The notes under the pieces are model-generated. The model was given only the letters and a program-made list of their open reading frames with translations, had not been told where the DNA came from and ran no database searches. Positions 36,216 to 44,780 of a stretch of 64,000 bases of DNA are shown in pieces. The position numbers and the translations under genes were made by a program. Each line of letters begins with the position of its first letter. The stretch's first letter is position 1. The DNA is from Sulfuricystis multivorans (GTDB lineage Bacteria; Pseudomonadota; Gammaproteobacteria; Burkholderiales; Rhodocyclaceae), in NCBI RefSeq assembly GCF_003966565.1, contig NZ_AP018718.1:1736001-1800000 (forward strand), in the 5' to 3' direction.

Positions 36216-36953
36216 ATGCCGGCCAAACTAGCCCATCTATCGGTGCCGGCGCTACGCGAAGCTTGCTCGCAATGCAACCTACGGGAGCTATGCCTGCCGG
36301 TCGGGCTCTCGGAAGAAGAGCTCGGCCGGCTCGACGAGCTCGTCACGATCCGGCGCCGCATCCTGCGTGGGCAGCCGCTGTTTCGCAGCGGCGACCCCTT
36401 CGAAGCGATTTATGCCGTCAAGACCGGCTTTTTCAAAACCGATGTGCTGCTCGAGGATGGCCGCGAACAGGTCACCGGTTTCCAGATGGCGGGCGAAATC
36501 CTCGGCCTCGACGGCATCGGTAGCGAAAAGCACTCGTGCAATGCGATCGCGCTCGAAGACAGCGAAGTCTGCGTCATTCCGTTTTCCGACCTCGAAAACT
36601 ACTCCCGCTCGATCGGTGCGCTGCAGCATCATTTCCACAAGGTGATGAGCCGTGAGATCGTGCGCGATCACGGAGTGATGATGTTGTTGGGCATCATGCG
36701 CGCCGAGGAGCGTCTGGCTGCCTTCCTGCTCAACCTCTCGCAGCGCTTCACCGCGCGCGGCTATTCGCCGACCGAGTTCAACCTGCGCATGACGCGCAAC
36801 GAAATCGGCTCCTATCTCGGCCTGAAGCTCGAAACCGTCAGCCGCGCCTTCTCGCGCTTCCAGGAAGAGGGGCTCATTGCGGTGCATCAGAAGCACATCC
36901 GTATCCTCGATGTCGCCGGACTCAAAAAACTGTTGTCCGAACGGCGCACCTGA
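36216..36953 (+). CDS. fnr: FNR/ANR oxygen-sensing regulator
   Basis: A global activator under low oxygen; 245 residues. The [4Fe-4S] ligands are C17, C20 and C26 (ACSQCNLRELC) and C108 (KHSCNAI). The HTH is RNEIGSYLGLKLETVSRAFSRF, with the ExxSR helix that reads TTGAT-N4-ATCAA. Likely targets in this window are ccoN, hemN, the copper receptor and possibly uspA. Confidence 0.97.
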   Translation: MPAKLAHLSVPALREACSQCNLRELCLPVGLSEEELGRLDELVTIRRRILRGQPLFRSGDPFEAIYAVKTGFFKTDVLLEDGREQVTGFQMAGEILGLDGIGSEKHSCNAIALEDSEVCVIPFSDLENYSRSIGALQHHFHKVMSREIVRDHGVMMLLGIMRAEERLAAFLLNLSQRFTARGYSPTEFNLRMTRNEIGSYLGLKLETVSRAFSRFQEEGLIAVHQKHIRILDVAGLKKLLSERRT

Positions 36954-36970
36954 AAGGAGCTGCTCCCGAC

Positions 36971-37675
36971 ATGACGTCGCAAGAAACCCACGACACACGA
37001 ATCGACATTCCGGCGCTGCTGGTGCGCCTGCCGCTGTTCCAGGAGCTCACCCCCGAGCAGATCGCGCATCTGGCCGCACATACGCGCGCCAAGCGCCTGC
37101 CGAAGGGCGAGATGCTGTTCCAGCGCGGCGATGTCGCGCACGGCTTCTATTTCATCGTTTTCGGACAGGTCAAACTCGCCTTCCCGTCGTCGAGCGGCAA
37201 CGAAAAAGTGGTCGAAATCCTCGGCCCGCGCCAGAGCTTCGGCGAGGCCGCGGTCTTTGCCCAGCGGCCCTACCCCGTCTTTGCCCAGGCGCTGGCCGAC
37301 ACCCTGTTGCTCTACATCCCCCGCGACGCAATCTTCGAGTTGCTCGAAAAGGACATCGCGTTCGCGCGCAACATGCTTGCCGGGCTGGCGATGCGCCTGC
37401 ATTCGCTGATCCAGGACGTCGAATCCTATTCACTGCGCTCCAGCGCGCAGCGCGTCATCGGCTATCTGCTGCAGCACTGCCCGGATGAGCGCTGGGAAAG
37501 CAGCGTGGAGATCACCCTGCCGACCTCGAAGCAGGTGATCGCCTCGCGGCTCAACCTGACGCCGGAAACCCTCTCGCGCATCCTGCACGACCTGGCCGAA
37601 GCGCGGCTGATCGAAATGCACGGCAAGCACATCAAGATCGGCGATCTCAAGCGGCTACGCGAATACGAGTTTTGA
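36971..37675 (+). CDS. Crp/Fnr-family regulator, DNR-like
   Basis: It has 234 residues and no cysteine cluster. The sensor domain includes KGEMLFQRGDVAHGFYFIVFGQVKLAF. The HTH is KQVIASRLNLTPETLSRILHDL. It lies 17 bases after fnr and ahead of NO-related genes (NnrS-like, DUF2249, hemerythrin) on the other strand, so an NO-responsive DNR role is inferred. Its end overlaps the convergent gene by 29 bases. Confidence 0.9.
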   Translation: MTSQETHDTRIDIPALLVRLPLFQELTPEQIAHLAAHTRAKRLPKGEMLFQRGDVAHGFYFIVFGQVKLAFPSSSGNEKVVEILGPRQSFGEAAVFAQRPYPVFAQALADTLLLYIPRDAIFELLEKDIAFARNMLAGLAMRLHSLIQDVESYSLRSSAQRVIGYLLQHCPDERWESSVEITLPTSKQVIASRLNLTPETLSRILHDLAEARLIEMHGKHIKIGDLKRLREYEF

Positions 37676-38933
37676 AGTCCCGATAGACGCCCACCGCGCC
37701 GAGCAGGTTATAGCCCAGCCAGGCGCAGGAGGCCGCGAACAGCAAACCGGCCAGCCGGGCCAGCAGCGGCCAGAAGACCGCCGCGAGAAGGAAGGCTAGA
37801 GCCGCCAGATGCAGGCGGAACTGCCCGAGCATGCGCTTTTCCGGGATCATCTGGTGCATCGTCGGCGGCATCATGCGCATGCCGCACAGATTCTGCAGAT
37901 GCAGCCAGTTCAAAAACGGCACGATCTTGTAGAGCATGCCGTTGATCGCCGAGACGAAAACGCCGACGATCGCCAGCAGGCCGATCCAAACCGCCCCGCG
38001 CGGCTCGCCCTGCAGGGCCGGCAGCCAGGTGATGACCAGCACCGAAACGATCACCGCGAGCAGGGCCAACATCGCGGTGCGGAAAAACAGGAAGGTGGCA
38101 TCCCTCACCTTGCGGCGGCGGCGACTTTGCAGACGGAGCGTGGCGAGCGCAAACACGCCGCTAAGAACGACACCGCCGATGAACGCCACTTGCTGCCGGG
38201 TCGGAACCTGAGGGTCGAACAGCAGCGACCAGCCTAGCAGCACCGCGATCAGGGCGAACGGAAAGCTGCGCGCCAGCCAGGCCGGATAAGCGGGCGTCAA
38301 CTGGAACATCGGCACCACGTAGTAAGAGACGCCAGCCAGCAGAATCAACGCCCAGCCGCCCAAACCCCACGCCGCATGCAGATCGGTGAGCGCCAATAAC
38401 GGCAACTCGCTGCCGCGCGCAAGCCCGGTCGCCAGGACGATGCCCAGACTCACTGTCGCCACGAGGGCGACCAGGGCCAGCCGCAGTGCCATGACTGTCG
38501 CGCCGCGGGCCGGCGTGCGCAAGAGGGCAATCCCCGTCACGATGGCGAAGAAGCCCAGCGCCAACGCCAGCCCATGTGCCGCGGCCATGAAAAACCCTGG
38601 CTGCTGACCCAGGAAGGCGGTAACCAGCAGTACGGCCGAGACGATCAGTAGCGGGTGCACCACCCCGGCCACCAGGCGCGGACGCCAGACGTTCGCCCCG
38701 GCGGCCACCGGCAGGAATTGCAGCAAGGCGCCGCACATCGTCTGCAGCATGAAACCGAGCACCAGAAGATGGGTGCCCGCCAATGCACTCGGCATCCAGC
38801 GCGAAGCGAACATCTCGCCGCCGACGATCGCGAGCAGCAACCCCGCCGCGATGCCGAACAGCGGCGCGGTCAGGAAGAAACGGAACGGGACGTCGATCGG
38901 CGGCGCCTGATCGAAGGAGAGATCAGGGTGCAT
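37647..38933 (-). CDS. NnrS-like heme/copper membrane protein
   Basis: It has 428 residues and about twelve membrane spans from the start MHPDLSFDQAPP. Histidines recur in spans and loops (AGTHLLVLGFMLQTMCGALLQFLP, DLHAAWGLGGWALI, MYKIVPFLNWLHLQ). The pattern resembles the NnrS family, expressed with nitrogen-oxide genes. It probably forms an operon with the DUF2249 and hemerythrin genes upstream. Confidence 0.75.
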   Translation of the reverse strand: MHPDLSFDQAPPIDVPFRFFLTAPLFGIAAGLLLAIVGGEMFASRWMPSALAGTHLLVLGFMLQTMCGALLQFLPVAAGANVWRPRLVAGVVHPLLIVSAVLLVTAFLGQQPGFFMAAAHGLALALGFFAIVTGIALLRTPARGATVMALRLALVALVATVSLGIVLATGLARGSELPLLALTDLHAAWGLGGWALILLAGVSYYVVPMFQLTPAYPAWLARSFPFALIAVLLGWSLLFDPQVPTRQQVAFIGGVVLSGVFALATLRLQSRRRRKVRDATFLFFRTAMLALLAVIVSVLVITWLPALQGEPRGAVWIGLLAIVGVFVSAINGMLYKIVPFLNWLHLQNLCGMRMMPPTMHQMIPEKRMLGQFRLHLAALAFLLAAVFWPLLARLAGLLFAASCAWLGYNLLGAVGVYRDFKTRIRVAA

Positions 38934-38953
38934 GGTTCTCGTCTCGAAAGGGG

Positions 38954-39187
38954 TCAACCGTGACGGATGCGGATCTCGTGCGTGCCGTCCTCGAAGATCT
39001 CCTCCTGCCAGACGTAGCCATGATTGCGCAGGATGTTGAACAGCGGCAGCGGGTGGCAGTAGAGCAACAGCCTGAGCTCCTCGCCGCGCGGCAGGGTATC
39101 GAGCGCCTCGAGCGTGCGCTCCAGCGGCTCGGGCGGCTGCATTTCCCGGCCATCGATGACGCGCGTGGCTGGACTCGCAGCCGTCAC
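38954..39187 (-). CDS. DUF2249 small protein
   Basis: It has 77 residues from a GTG start that overlaps the hemerythrin stop as GTGA. REMQPPEPLERTLEALDTL, then LLLYCHPLPLFNILRNHGY is the SirA-like DUF2249 pattern. These proteins are regularly encoded with hemerythrins and NO-handling genes; their reaction is not established. Confidence 0.85.
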   Translation of the reverse strand: MTAASPATRVIDGREMQPPEPLERTLEALDTLPRGEELRLLLYCHPLPLFNILRNHGYVWQEEIFEDGTHEIRIRHG

Positions 39188-39630
39188 GCCGCCTCCAGAC
39201 GCTCGCGCAATGTCGGCGCCAACGCCGCCGCTTCGGCATCGAGTCGCTGATCGCACATCGGGTAGAGGATGTTTTCTTCCTTCAGGTTGTGCTGCTGCAA
39301 CATCACCAGGAGGGTATCGGCCGCGCTGGCATAGGCCTCGGCATCGCGGTCCGCACACCCAGCCTCCATCTGCTTGAACAATTCGCGCATCTGCGCATGT
39401 TCATGGCGCATCACGCGCGTCGGCCCCATGCTCATGCCTGTGGCGGCCTCGAATGCCGGAAACAGCGTCTCTTCCTCGGCCGCGAAATGGGTTTCCATTG
39501 CGGCGAGGAAACCAGACAACGCAGCATTGGCGCCCGGCCAATCGCCGGCGCGCACGGCATTTTCGGCGGCGACGAACAGATCGTCGCAATGTTGATGATG
39601 ATGGCGCAGCGGTTCGGTCAGGGAAGGCAT
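39184..39630 (-). CDS. hemerythrin HHE-domain protein
   Basis: It has 148 residues from MPSLTEPLRHHHQHCDD. Di-iron ligands are suggested by HHHQHC, METHFAAEEETLFPAFE, MRHEHAQMRE and LQQHNLKEENILYP. It likely binds O2 or NO, or senses iron. The long in-frame extension upstream of the ATG has no hemerythrin similarity and was left out. Confidence 0.92.
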   Translation of the reverse strand: MPSLTEPLRHHHQHCDDLFVAAENAVRAGDWPGANAALSGFLAAMETHFAAEEETLFPAFEAATGMSMGPTRVMRHEHAQMRELFKQMEAGCADRDAEAYASAADTLLVMLQQHNLKEENILYPMCDQRLDAEAAALAPTLRERLEAA

Positions 39631-39698
39631 CGGCAGCTCGTTTCGGTAAAAGCAGCATCGATTCTCTTTGCTTACGCCGACCATCGCCTTGACGAACA

Positions 39699-40976
39699 TC
39701 AAATCGCCGCCAAGGTTTCCTCGGCAACCTCCGCGGGCGGCAGCGCGATCGCATCGTCCTTGCTGTAGCGGTAGTCGTTGAAGACGTGCTCGGCGCTCAG
39801 CAGCTGCCAGCTGCCGTCCGGCCGGCGCCGCGAGGTGTGCTTGAGGCGGTAGGTGTAATGGCCACAGGTCCACAGGTCGAAATTGCGCATCTGCGTGCAA
39901 AGGCAGGTCTTGTCCCAGACGTGGATCTTCTTCGCGCCAGGATGCGCGGCGACCTCGCGGTTGTAGGCGTCGATGTAGGAACAACGGCCGTTGGCGTCGA
40001 GCAGATAGCCATAGGCCTCGCAGTTCGGGCGGATGCCGTCACCGATCGCTGGGCTGTTCTTCAGCATGCGCATCGGGTAGCCAGTCGGCGAAATCATGTT
40101 CACTTCGATGTCGTCTTCCTCGGCCTTGAAATATTCCTGCTTCACGTCGTCGGGCAGGCCGCACTCTTTGGAGACGGTGAAACGGGTGGCCACCTGCACT
40201 GCCGCGGCGCCGTTTTCGAGAAAACGCACCGCATCGCTGCCGGTGAAGATGCCGCCGGCGGGAATCAGCGGGATCGCCAATCCTTCCGCATCCAGCCAGG
40301 CGCGGATCTCGGCGACGATGCTCGCCAGATCGTAATCCGCCCAATCCATGCCGAAACCGAGGTGGCCGCCGGCGAGCGGCCCTTCGACGACGACATAATC
40401 CGGCAGCCGTTGCGTGCGCGCGCTCTTCTTGATGAACAGCTGCAGGGCGCGCAAGGAAGAGACGATGATGCCGAGCTTGACGTCACGAAAACGCGGGTGA
40501 TCTTCCATCAGCGCGAATGAGCCAAGATGCAGGCCAGCGGCGAGCGTGATGCCGTCGATGCCGGCATCGAGCGCCGAGCGCAGCCGCACGCGCAGCGTTT
40601 CCTTCGGCGCGTTCATCGTCAGCTTTTCCATGCAGTTGATGAAGATCAGTCCGTTACCGCGCTTCCTTTCCATCGTGTGACGCACGTGCGCCTCGGTGGC
40701 CTCGGCGAGCAGAGCGAGATCGAACTGCACGTCGGACTTGTTGCTGTTGGCGACGTTGTATTTGTACTGGCGCAGCTTGTCCTTGACGTATTTGGTGTTG
40801 TAGCGTCGGTCGGAAACGGTCGGCACCATCGCATCGGAGATGTGCCCGACCCCGCCCAGCCGCGCCGCCTCGAGCGCGAGCTCGGTCGTCGAGATATCCA
40901 CCCCCATCCCGCCGATGACGATGGGCACCAGCTCATGTTTGCCCAGGCGCAGGCGGAAATCATCCACGCATTTCAT
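39699..40976 (-). CDS. NPD-family flavoprotein (nitronate monooxygenase-like)
   Basis: It has 425 residues in an FMN-binding TIM barrel: ELVPIVIGGMGVDISTTEL, VEGPLAGGHLGF and IPAGGIFTGSDAVRFLENGAAAVQVATRF. The C-terminal 90 residues carry an additional cysteine-containing region (RPNCEAYGYLL, DKTCLCTQMRNFDLWTCGHY) not present in classical nitronate monooxygenases, hinting at a different electron-transfer subfamily. Substrate unknown. Confidence 0.85.
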   Translation of the reverse strand: MKCVDDFRLRLGKHELVPIVIGGMGVDISTTELALEAARLGGVGHISDAMVPTVSDRRYNTKYVKDKLRQYKYNVANSNKSDVQFDLALLAEATEAHVRHTMERKRGNGLIFINCMEKLTMNAPKETLRVRLRSALDAGIDGITLAAGLHLGSFALMEDHPRFRDVKLGIIVSSLRALQLFIKKSARTQRLPDYVVVEGPLAGGHLGFGMDWADYDLASIVAEIRAWLDAEGLAIPLIPAGGIFTGSDAVRFLENGAAAVQVATRFTVSKECGLPDDVKQEYFKAEEDDIEVNMISPTGYPMRMLKNSPAIGDGIRPNCEAYGYLLDANGRCSYIDAYNREVAAHPGAKKIHVWDKTCLCTQMRNFDLWTCGHYTYRLKHTSRRRPDGSWQLLSAEHVFNDYRYSKDDAIALPPAEVAEETLAAI

Positions 40977-41032
40977 GTTCGCTATCCCGGCCGCCTTTGG
41001 CAGCCCCAATCACAGGCCATAATGATACCCCG

Positions 41033-41056
41033 TGCCGTCCCGAAGCCGCCGACTTT
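41033..41056. repeat. 24-bp dispersed repeat, copy 9 (phaC to NPD gap)
   Basis: Minus strand AAAGTCGGCGGCTTC followed by GGGACGGCA. A partial copy (AGTCGGCGCTGGCGG) at 41093-41108 abuts the phaC stop codon, so two repeat copies lie within 75 bp. Confidence 0.8.
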
Positions 41057-41108
41057 TCGAGGCGGGCCGGCGCCCGGCGGGCGTTCCATTTTCCGCCAGC
41101 GCCGACTG

Positions 41109-42842
41109 TCAGCATTCGAGCACGTAGGTTCCCGGCGCATCGGCGAGCGCCGGATGCGCGCGGCTGGCCACCGGCCCCGGCTTGACGAGCGCTCCGGAAT
41201 GCACCCGCAGCCAGGTGACCCAATCCTGCCACCAGCTGCCCGGCTGCGCTTCGGCCCGTTCCTGCCAGACATCGGGATTGTCGTGCCGTTCGGCGGCGCC
41301 GACACGGTATTCGCGCTTGGGCGGATGCACGGGCGGATTGACGATGCCGAGGATGTGACCCGAGCTCGACAGGACGAAACGCTTCGGCCCGGAAACATAA
41401 TTCATGAGGCGGTAAGCCTGCCGCCAGGGAGCGATGTGATCGTCCGCTGCCGCGACCGCATACACCGGCTGAACGATGCGCGTCAGGTCGAGCGGCTGGC
41501 CAGCGAGTGTCAGAGCATCCTTTTTGATCAGCTGGTTGTCGAGGTAGAGGTTGCGCAGATACCAGGCGTGCATCCTGGCCGGCATGCGCGTCGTGTCCAT
41601 GTTCCAGTAGAGCACGTCGAAGGGCGGCGGCGTCTCGCCATACAGATAGCCATGCACGACGTAATGCCAGATCAGGCTGTTCGAGCGCAGCAGGCGAAAT
41701 GCCGCGGCCATCTCCTTGCCGTCGAGATAGCCTCTGGCCTCCATTTTCGCGACCAGATAGCGGTAACTGCCCTCGTCGAGAAACACCTCGATGTCGCCCG
41801 GCTTGTGGAAATCGACCAGCGTGGTAAAGAACGTCGCACAACCCACCGGCACATCCTGTGGCGCGTATTTGCGATTCGCCCAGGCGAGATAGATCGCCAG
41901 CGCGGTGCCGCCGATGCAGTAACCGACGGCGTTGACCCTGTCGGACTTCGAGATGCCGCGCATCGTCCCGATCGCAGCCTCGATGCCCTCGGTGAGGTAA
42001 TCGTCGAAGCCCACGTCCGCCATGGTCTCGTCCGGGTTCCTCCAGCTCGTGATATAGACGTCGAAGCCCTGGTCGAGCAGAAACTTGACCAGGCTCTTCT
42101 TGGGCGTGAGATCGAGGATGTAGAACTTGTTGATCCACGGCGTGACGATCAGAAGCGGCACCCGGTGCACCTGGGTGGCGGTCGGCGCATAGTGGATCAG
42201 CTCGACGAGCCGGTTGCGCATCACCACCTTGCCGGGGGTCGTGGCGAGATTGACACCGACCTTGAAATCGTCCGGCCGCGTCATGCGAATCTCGCCGGCC
42301 TGCCAGTCGGCGATGAAATTCGCCCAACCGCGCCAAAGGCTCTCGCCGTGACTTTCGACAGCCTTGCGCATCGCCACCGGATTGGTGAGCAGGAAATTCG
42401 TCGGCGCCATCGCGTTGAGCCACTTGCGCCACCAGAAAGCGGCGCGCCGCCGCTCGCGGCTGGGCAGCCCCGGCGTCTGATAAAGCATGTCCTGGATCTG
42501 GTGGGTGAAGGCAAGGTACCACTCCTTCGTCAGATCCCAGGTTGCCGACTCGGTCCAAACCGGATCGGCGAAGCGGTTGTCGTCCGGATGCGGCAGCTCG
42601 ACGTCCTCTCCTGGCAATCCCAGCATGCGCTGCCAGGAATGCTGCTGCAATTCGACCATGCGGGCATAGAAGCCTGCCGTCGTTTCGGCCAGCTCCTGCG
42701 GGTGTGTCAGCCATGCCCACTGCGCATTGGATAGCGGCATCACCATGCCAAGCGGATCGATGCTCGTCTGCGCAGCCTGGCGCAAGACCTGAAAAACCTG
42801 TTGGGGCGTAACCGTGACTCCCAGTGCTCTGTTCGTTGCCAT
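41109..42842 (-). CDS. phaC: class I poly(3-hydroxyalkanoate) synthase
   Basis: It polymerises (R)-3-hydroxyacyl-CoA into storage polyester. It has 577 residues, typical of class I. The lipase-like box is GYCIGG with the nucleophile C309, followed by catalytic Asp in VAAADDHIAPW and His in SSSGHILGI. FADPVWTESATW and NKFYILDLTPKKSLVKF are conserved. It is divergent from uspA. Confidence 0.97.
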   Translation of the reverse strand: MATNRALGVTVTPQQVFQVLRQAAQTSIDPLGMVMPLSNAQWAWLTHPQELAETTAGFYARMVELQQHSWQRMLGLPGEDVELPHPDDNRFADPVWTESATWDLTKEWYLAFTHQIQDMLYQTPGLPSRERRRAAFWWRKWLNAMAPTNFLLTNPVAMRKAVESHGESLWRGWANFIADWQAGEIRMTRPDDFKVGVNLATTPGKVVMRNRLVELIHYAPTATQVHRVPLLIVTPWINKFYILDLTPKKSLVKFLLDQGFDVYITSWRNPDETMADVGFDDYLTEGIEAAIGTMRGISKSDRVNAVGYCIGGTALAIYLAWANRKYAPQDVPVGCATFFTTLVDFHKPGDIEVFLDEGSYRYLVAKMEARGYLDGKEMAAAFRLLRSNSLIWHYVVHGYLYGETPPPFDVLYWNMDTTRMPARMHAWYLRNLYLDNQLIKKDALTLAGQPLDLTRIVQPVYAVAAADDHIAPWRQAYRLMNYVSGPKRFVLSSSGHILGIVNPPVHPPKREYRVGAAERHDNPDVWQERAEAQPGSWWQDWVTWLRVHSGALVKPGPVASRAHPALADAPGTYVLEC

Positions 42843-42893
42843 TTTCGTTTTCCCGATGCGCTATGATTCTGCAAGGGCTCGCCGTCCGCGATG

Positions 42894-42907
42894 TTGATAT
42901 GCGTCAA
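42894..42907. promoter_or_regulatory. FNR-type box upstream of uspA
   Basis: TTGATATGCGTCAA. Its centre is only 31 bp before the uspA ATG, too close for a usual -41.5 activation site with a leader, so it may repress, or act on phaC instead. Confidence 0.4.
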
Positions 42908-42931
42908 GCCCCTTGTCAAAAGGAGCGCATC

Positions 42932-43375
42932 ATGTTCAAGCACATTCTCGTTCCGACCGACGGTTCGCAACTATCGCAGGAAGCAGTCATGCGCGCCATC
43001 ACCTTTGCAAAGGAAACCGGTGCGCGTATCACCTTTTTCTACGCCAAACCGGAATATCCGGTCGCCTTCTATGGCGAGGGAGCGCTGATCGACCCGACGA
43101 CGCCTGAAAAGTTTGCGCAGATGGCGGAGCAGCAGGCGAAAGAGATCCTCGATGCCTGCACCAAGCTCGCCGCTGCCGAGGGCGTCGAATGCGCGACCCG
43201 CAGCAAGACCAGCGATATCCCCTATGAGGCGATCATCGAGGCCGCCGATGCCGCTGGTTGCGATTTGATCTTCATGGCCTCGCACGGTCGGCGCGGCCTG
43301 GGCGCCCTGCTGCTCGGCTCGGAGACCCAGAAAGTCCTCACCCATTCGAAGATTCCGGTGCTGGTCTATCGCTGA
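42932..43375 (+). CDS. universal stress protein UspA family
   Basis: It has 147 residues. MFKHILVPTDGSQLSQEAVM opens the fold and HGRRGLGALLLGSETQKVL is the ATP-binding G-x2-G-x9-G-S/T motif. AGGAG precedes the ATG. It is followed one base later by a hemerythrin gene, and an FNR-type box lies upstream, which fits anaerobic-stress USPs. Confidence 0.93.
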   Translation: MFKHILVPTDGSQLSQEAVMRAITFAKETGARITFFYAKPEYPVAFYGEGALIDPTTPEKFAQMAEQQAKEILDACTKLAAAEGVECATRSKTSDIPYEAIIEAADAAGCDLIFMASHGRRGLGALLLGSETQKVLTHSKIPVLVYR

Positions 43376-43376
43376 C

Positions 43377-43979
43377 ATGCACAATCGCGCGCTGGCCATC
43401 CTTCACGACGAGCACCGCTCACTGGGCGCGGTATTGCATGGGCTGCACTTCCTCGTCCGCGAGGCCCGCGAGAAAGGCAAAGAGCCCGATTTCAAGTTGC
43501 TCTGGGCGATGCTCTATTACATGGACGCCTTCTCGCAGCGGCTGCACGATCCGCGCGAGGAAGCACTGCTGTTCGCTCGCCTCAGAGCGCGTACCCGGGA
43601 AGCCGACGAGACCCTGACGTTGCTCGAACGGCAGCATGCAGAAAGCGCACGGCATATCCAGGAACTCGAACGGCTGCTCGGTCAGGTCGAGGCCGGCGTT
43701 CCCGGCAGCCTCGACGCCTTCGCTGCTGCCGTCGAGGCCCATCTCGATGCCGCGCGTCAGCACATGCTACTCGAAGAAAAAGTGGTGATTCCGTTGGCGA
43801 AGAAATATCTGACTGCCCAAGACTGGCTCGAAATCACCGACGCCTTCGCTGGCAAAGACGATCAACGTTTCGGGCCCAAGCCCGAGCATGAGTTTCGCGA
43901 CTTGTTTTCCCGCATCGTCAATCTCGCTCCGCCGCCGATTGGCGTTGGCCCGACGCACACGGGCTCACGGCGGGGTTGA
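43377..43979 (+). CDS. hemerythrin HHE-domain protein
   Basis: It has 200 residues: LAILHDEHRSLGAVLHGLHFL, DAFSQRLHDPREEALLF, RQHAESARHIQELERL and EAHLDAARQHMLLEEKVVIPLA supply the likely di-iron histidines and acids. It is co-transcribed with uspA. The last codons and stop lie in a perfect 22-bp tandem duplication (43967-44010). Confidence 0.9.
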   Translation: MHNRALAILHDEHRSLGAVLHGLHFLVREAREKGKEPDFKLLWAMLYYMDAFSQRLHDPREEALLFARLRARTREADETLTLLERQHAESARHIQELERLLGQVEAGVPGSLDAFAAAVEAHLDAARQHMLLEEKVVIPLAKKYLTAQDWLEITDAFAGKDDQRFGPKPEHEFRDLFSRIVNLAPPPIGVGPTHTGSRRG

Positions 43980-44010
43980 GCTTTGCCGACGGCGGGGTTG
44001 AGCTTTGCCG
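43967..44010. repeat. 22-bp perfect tandem duplication at the end of the hemerythrin gene
   Basis: ACGGCGGGGTTGAG followed by CTTTGCCG is repeated twice without a gap. The first copy contains the TGA stop. Confidence 0.85.
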
Positions 44011-44065
44011 AAACGGTGAATGCACGCGGCGCCCGCCTGGATCGCGGACGCCGGTGGCTCAAAAG

Positions 44066-44209
44066 TTACTTACCCGCTTTCCTGGCGTCTTCTTCTGCGT
44101 GCTTCTTAAAGAAGTTGTACAGAAAGATGATCATGCCGATCGCGAAAACGACGGTGAACGTACTCAGCAGACCGATATCGGTACTGAACAGCAGTTTCAG
44201 TGCTTGCAT
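44066..44209 (-). CDS. DUF3149-type 47-aa membrane protein
   Basis: It has 47 residues: MQALKLLFSTDIGLLSTFTV-type N-terminus, one hydrophobic span (about 14-34) and a charged tail KKHAEEDARKAGK. GGGAGAAC lies before the ATG. It follows fixH at the end of the cbb3 locus; small proteins of this kind are common in that position. Role unknown. Confidence 0.8.
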   Translation of the reverse strand: MQALKLLFSTDIGLLSTFTVVFAIGMIIFLYNFFKKHAEEDARKAGK

Positions 44210-44254
44210 GCCAGTTCTCCCCTAGTTGACGAACAAAAACCGACCGGCGCCCGC

Positions 44255-44770
44255 TCAACCCTTGCCGCTGGCGCCGATCACCACATCGTTGCTTGCCGGC
44301 AACATCACCCCCCCCATCACCCGCCAGGTCTTCGCCTCGTCCTCGATGATCAGCAGCCAGTGGCCAGAAGCGGGCAGATTCAGCTCGCCGACGTATTCCG
44401 CGCCCAGGGGCTTCAATATCGCGTGCTGATCGATGCCGGCCCGGGTCGGGTGAGACAAGGTCAAATACAGTGCGGTTGGCGACACGGAAGCGTCGCGGCT
44501 GCCTAGGCGTACGCGCACACGGTCGCCTTCCAGCCGCATCGCGACCGTAATGCCCAGGGTCTCGGCAAGCTTGCTCTTTGCCAGCGTTTCGCCGGCCGCC
44601 AGCCCCTGTTTGTAATAATCCTCGCTGACCAGGCCATCGTTGCTCCTGATCGCGATCCATGCCGATACGAACGCCGCGATGATCACGATGATCGGGCCAG
44701 ACATCAGGAACCACGGCCACGGTTCGCGGTACCAGGGTTTGACGGTGGGCTGGCGTGTCGGTGCATTCAT
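44255..44770 (-). CDS. fixH: FixH-family cbb3 oxidase assembly protein
   Basis: It has 171 residues. A single N-terminal membrane span (about 20-42) lies after PWYREPWPWFLMSGPIIV, then SNDGLVSEDYYKQGLA and a periplasmic domain. The family, also called CcoH, helps assemble the oxidase together with CcoG and CcoI. The ATG lies ten bases after the ccoG stop. Confidence 0.92.
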   Translation of the reverse strand: MNAPTRQPTVKPWYREPWPWFLMSGPIIVIIAAFVSAWIAIRSNDGLVSEDYYKQGLAAGETLAKSKLAETLGITVAMRLEGDRVRVRLGSRDASVSPTALYLTLSHPTRAGIDQHAILKPLGAEYVGELNLPASGHWLLIIEDEAKTWRVMGGVMLPASNDVVIGASGKG

Positions 44771-44780
44771 GTCGCATCCC

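Noticed and set aside
40527-42734. A 735-codon open frame on the plus strand across phaC and the NPD gene
   Set aside because: It is antisense to two clearly recognised proteins, has no family signature and crosses their intergenic gap; GC-rich codon bias keeps such frames open.
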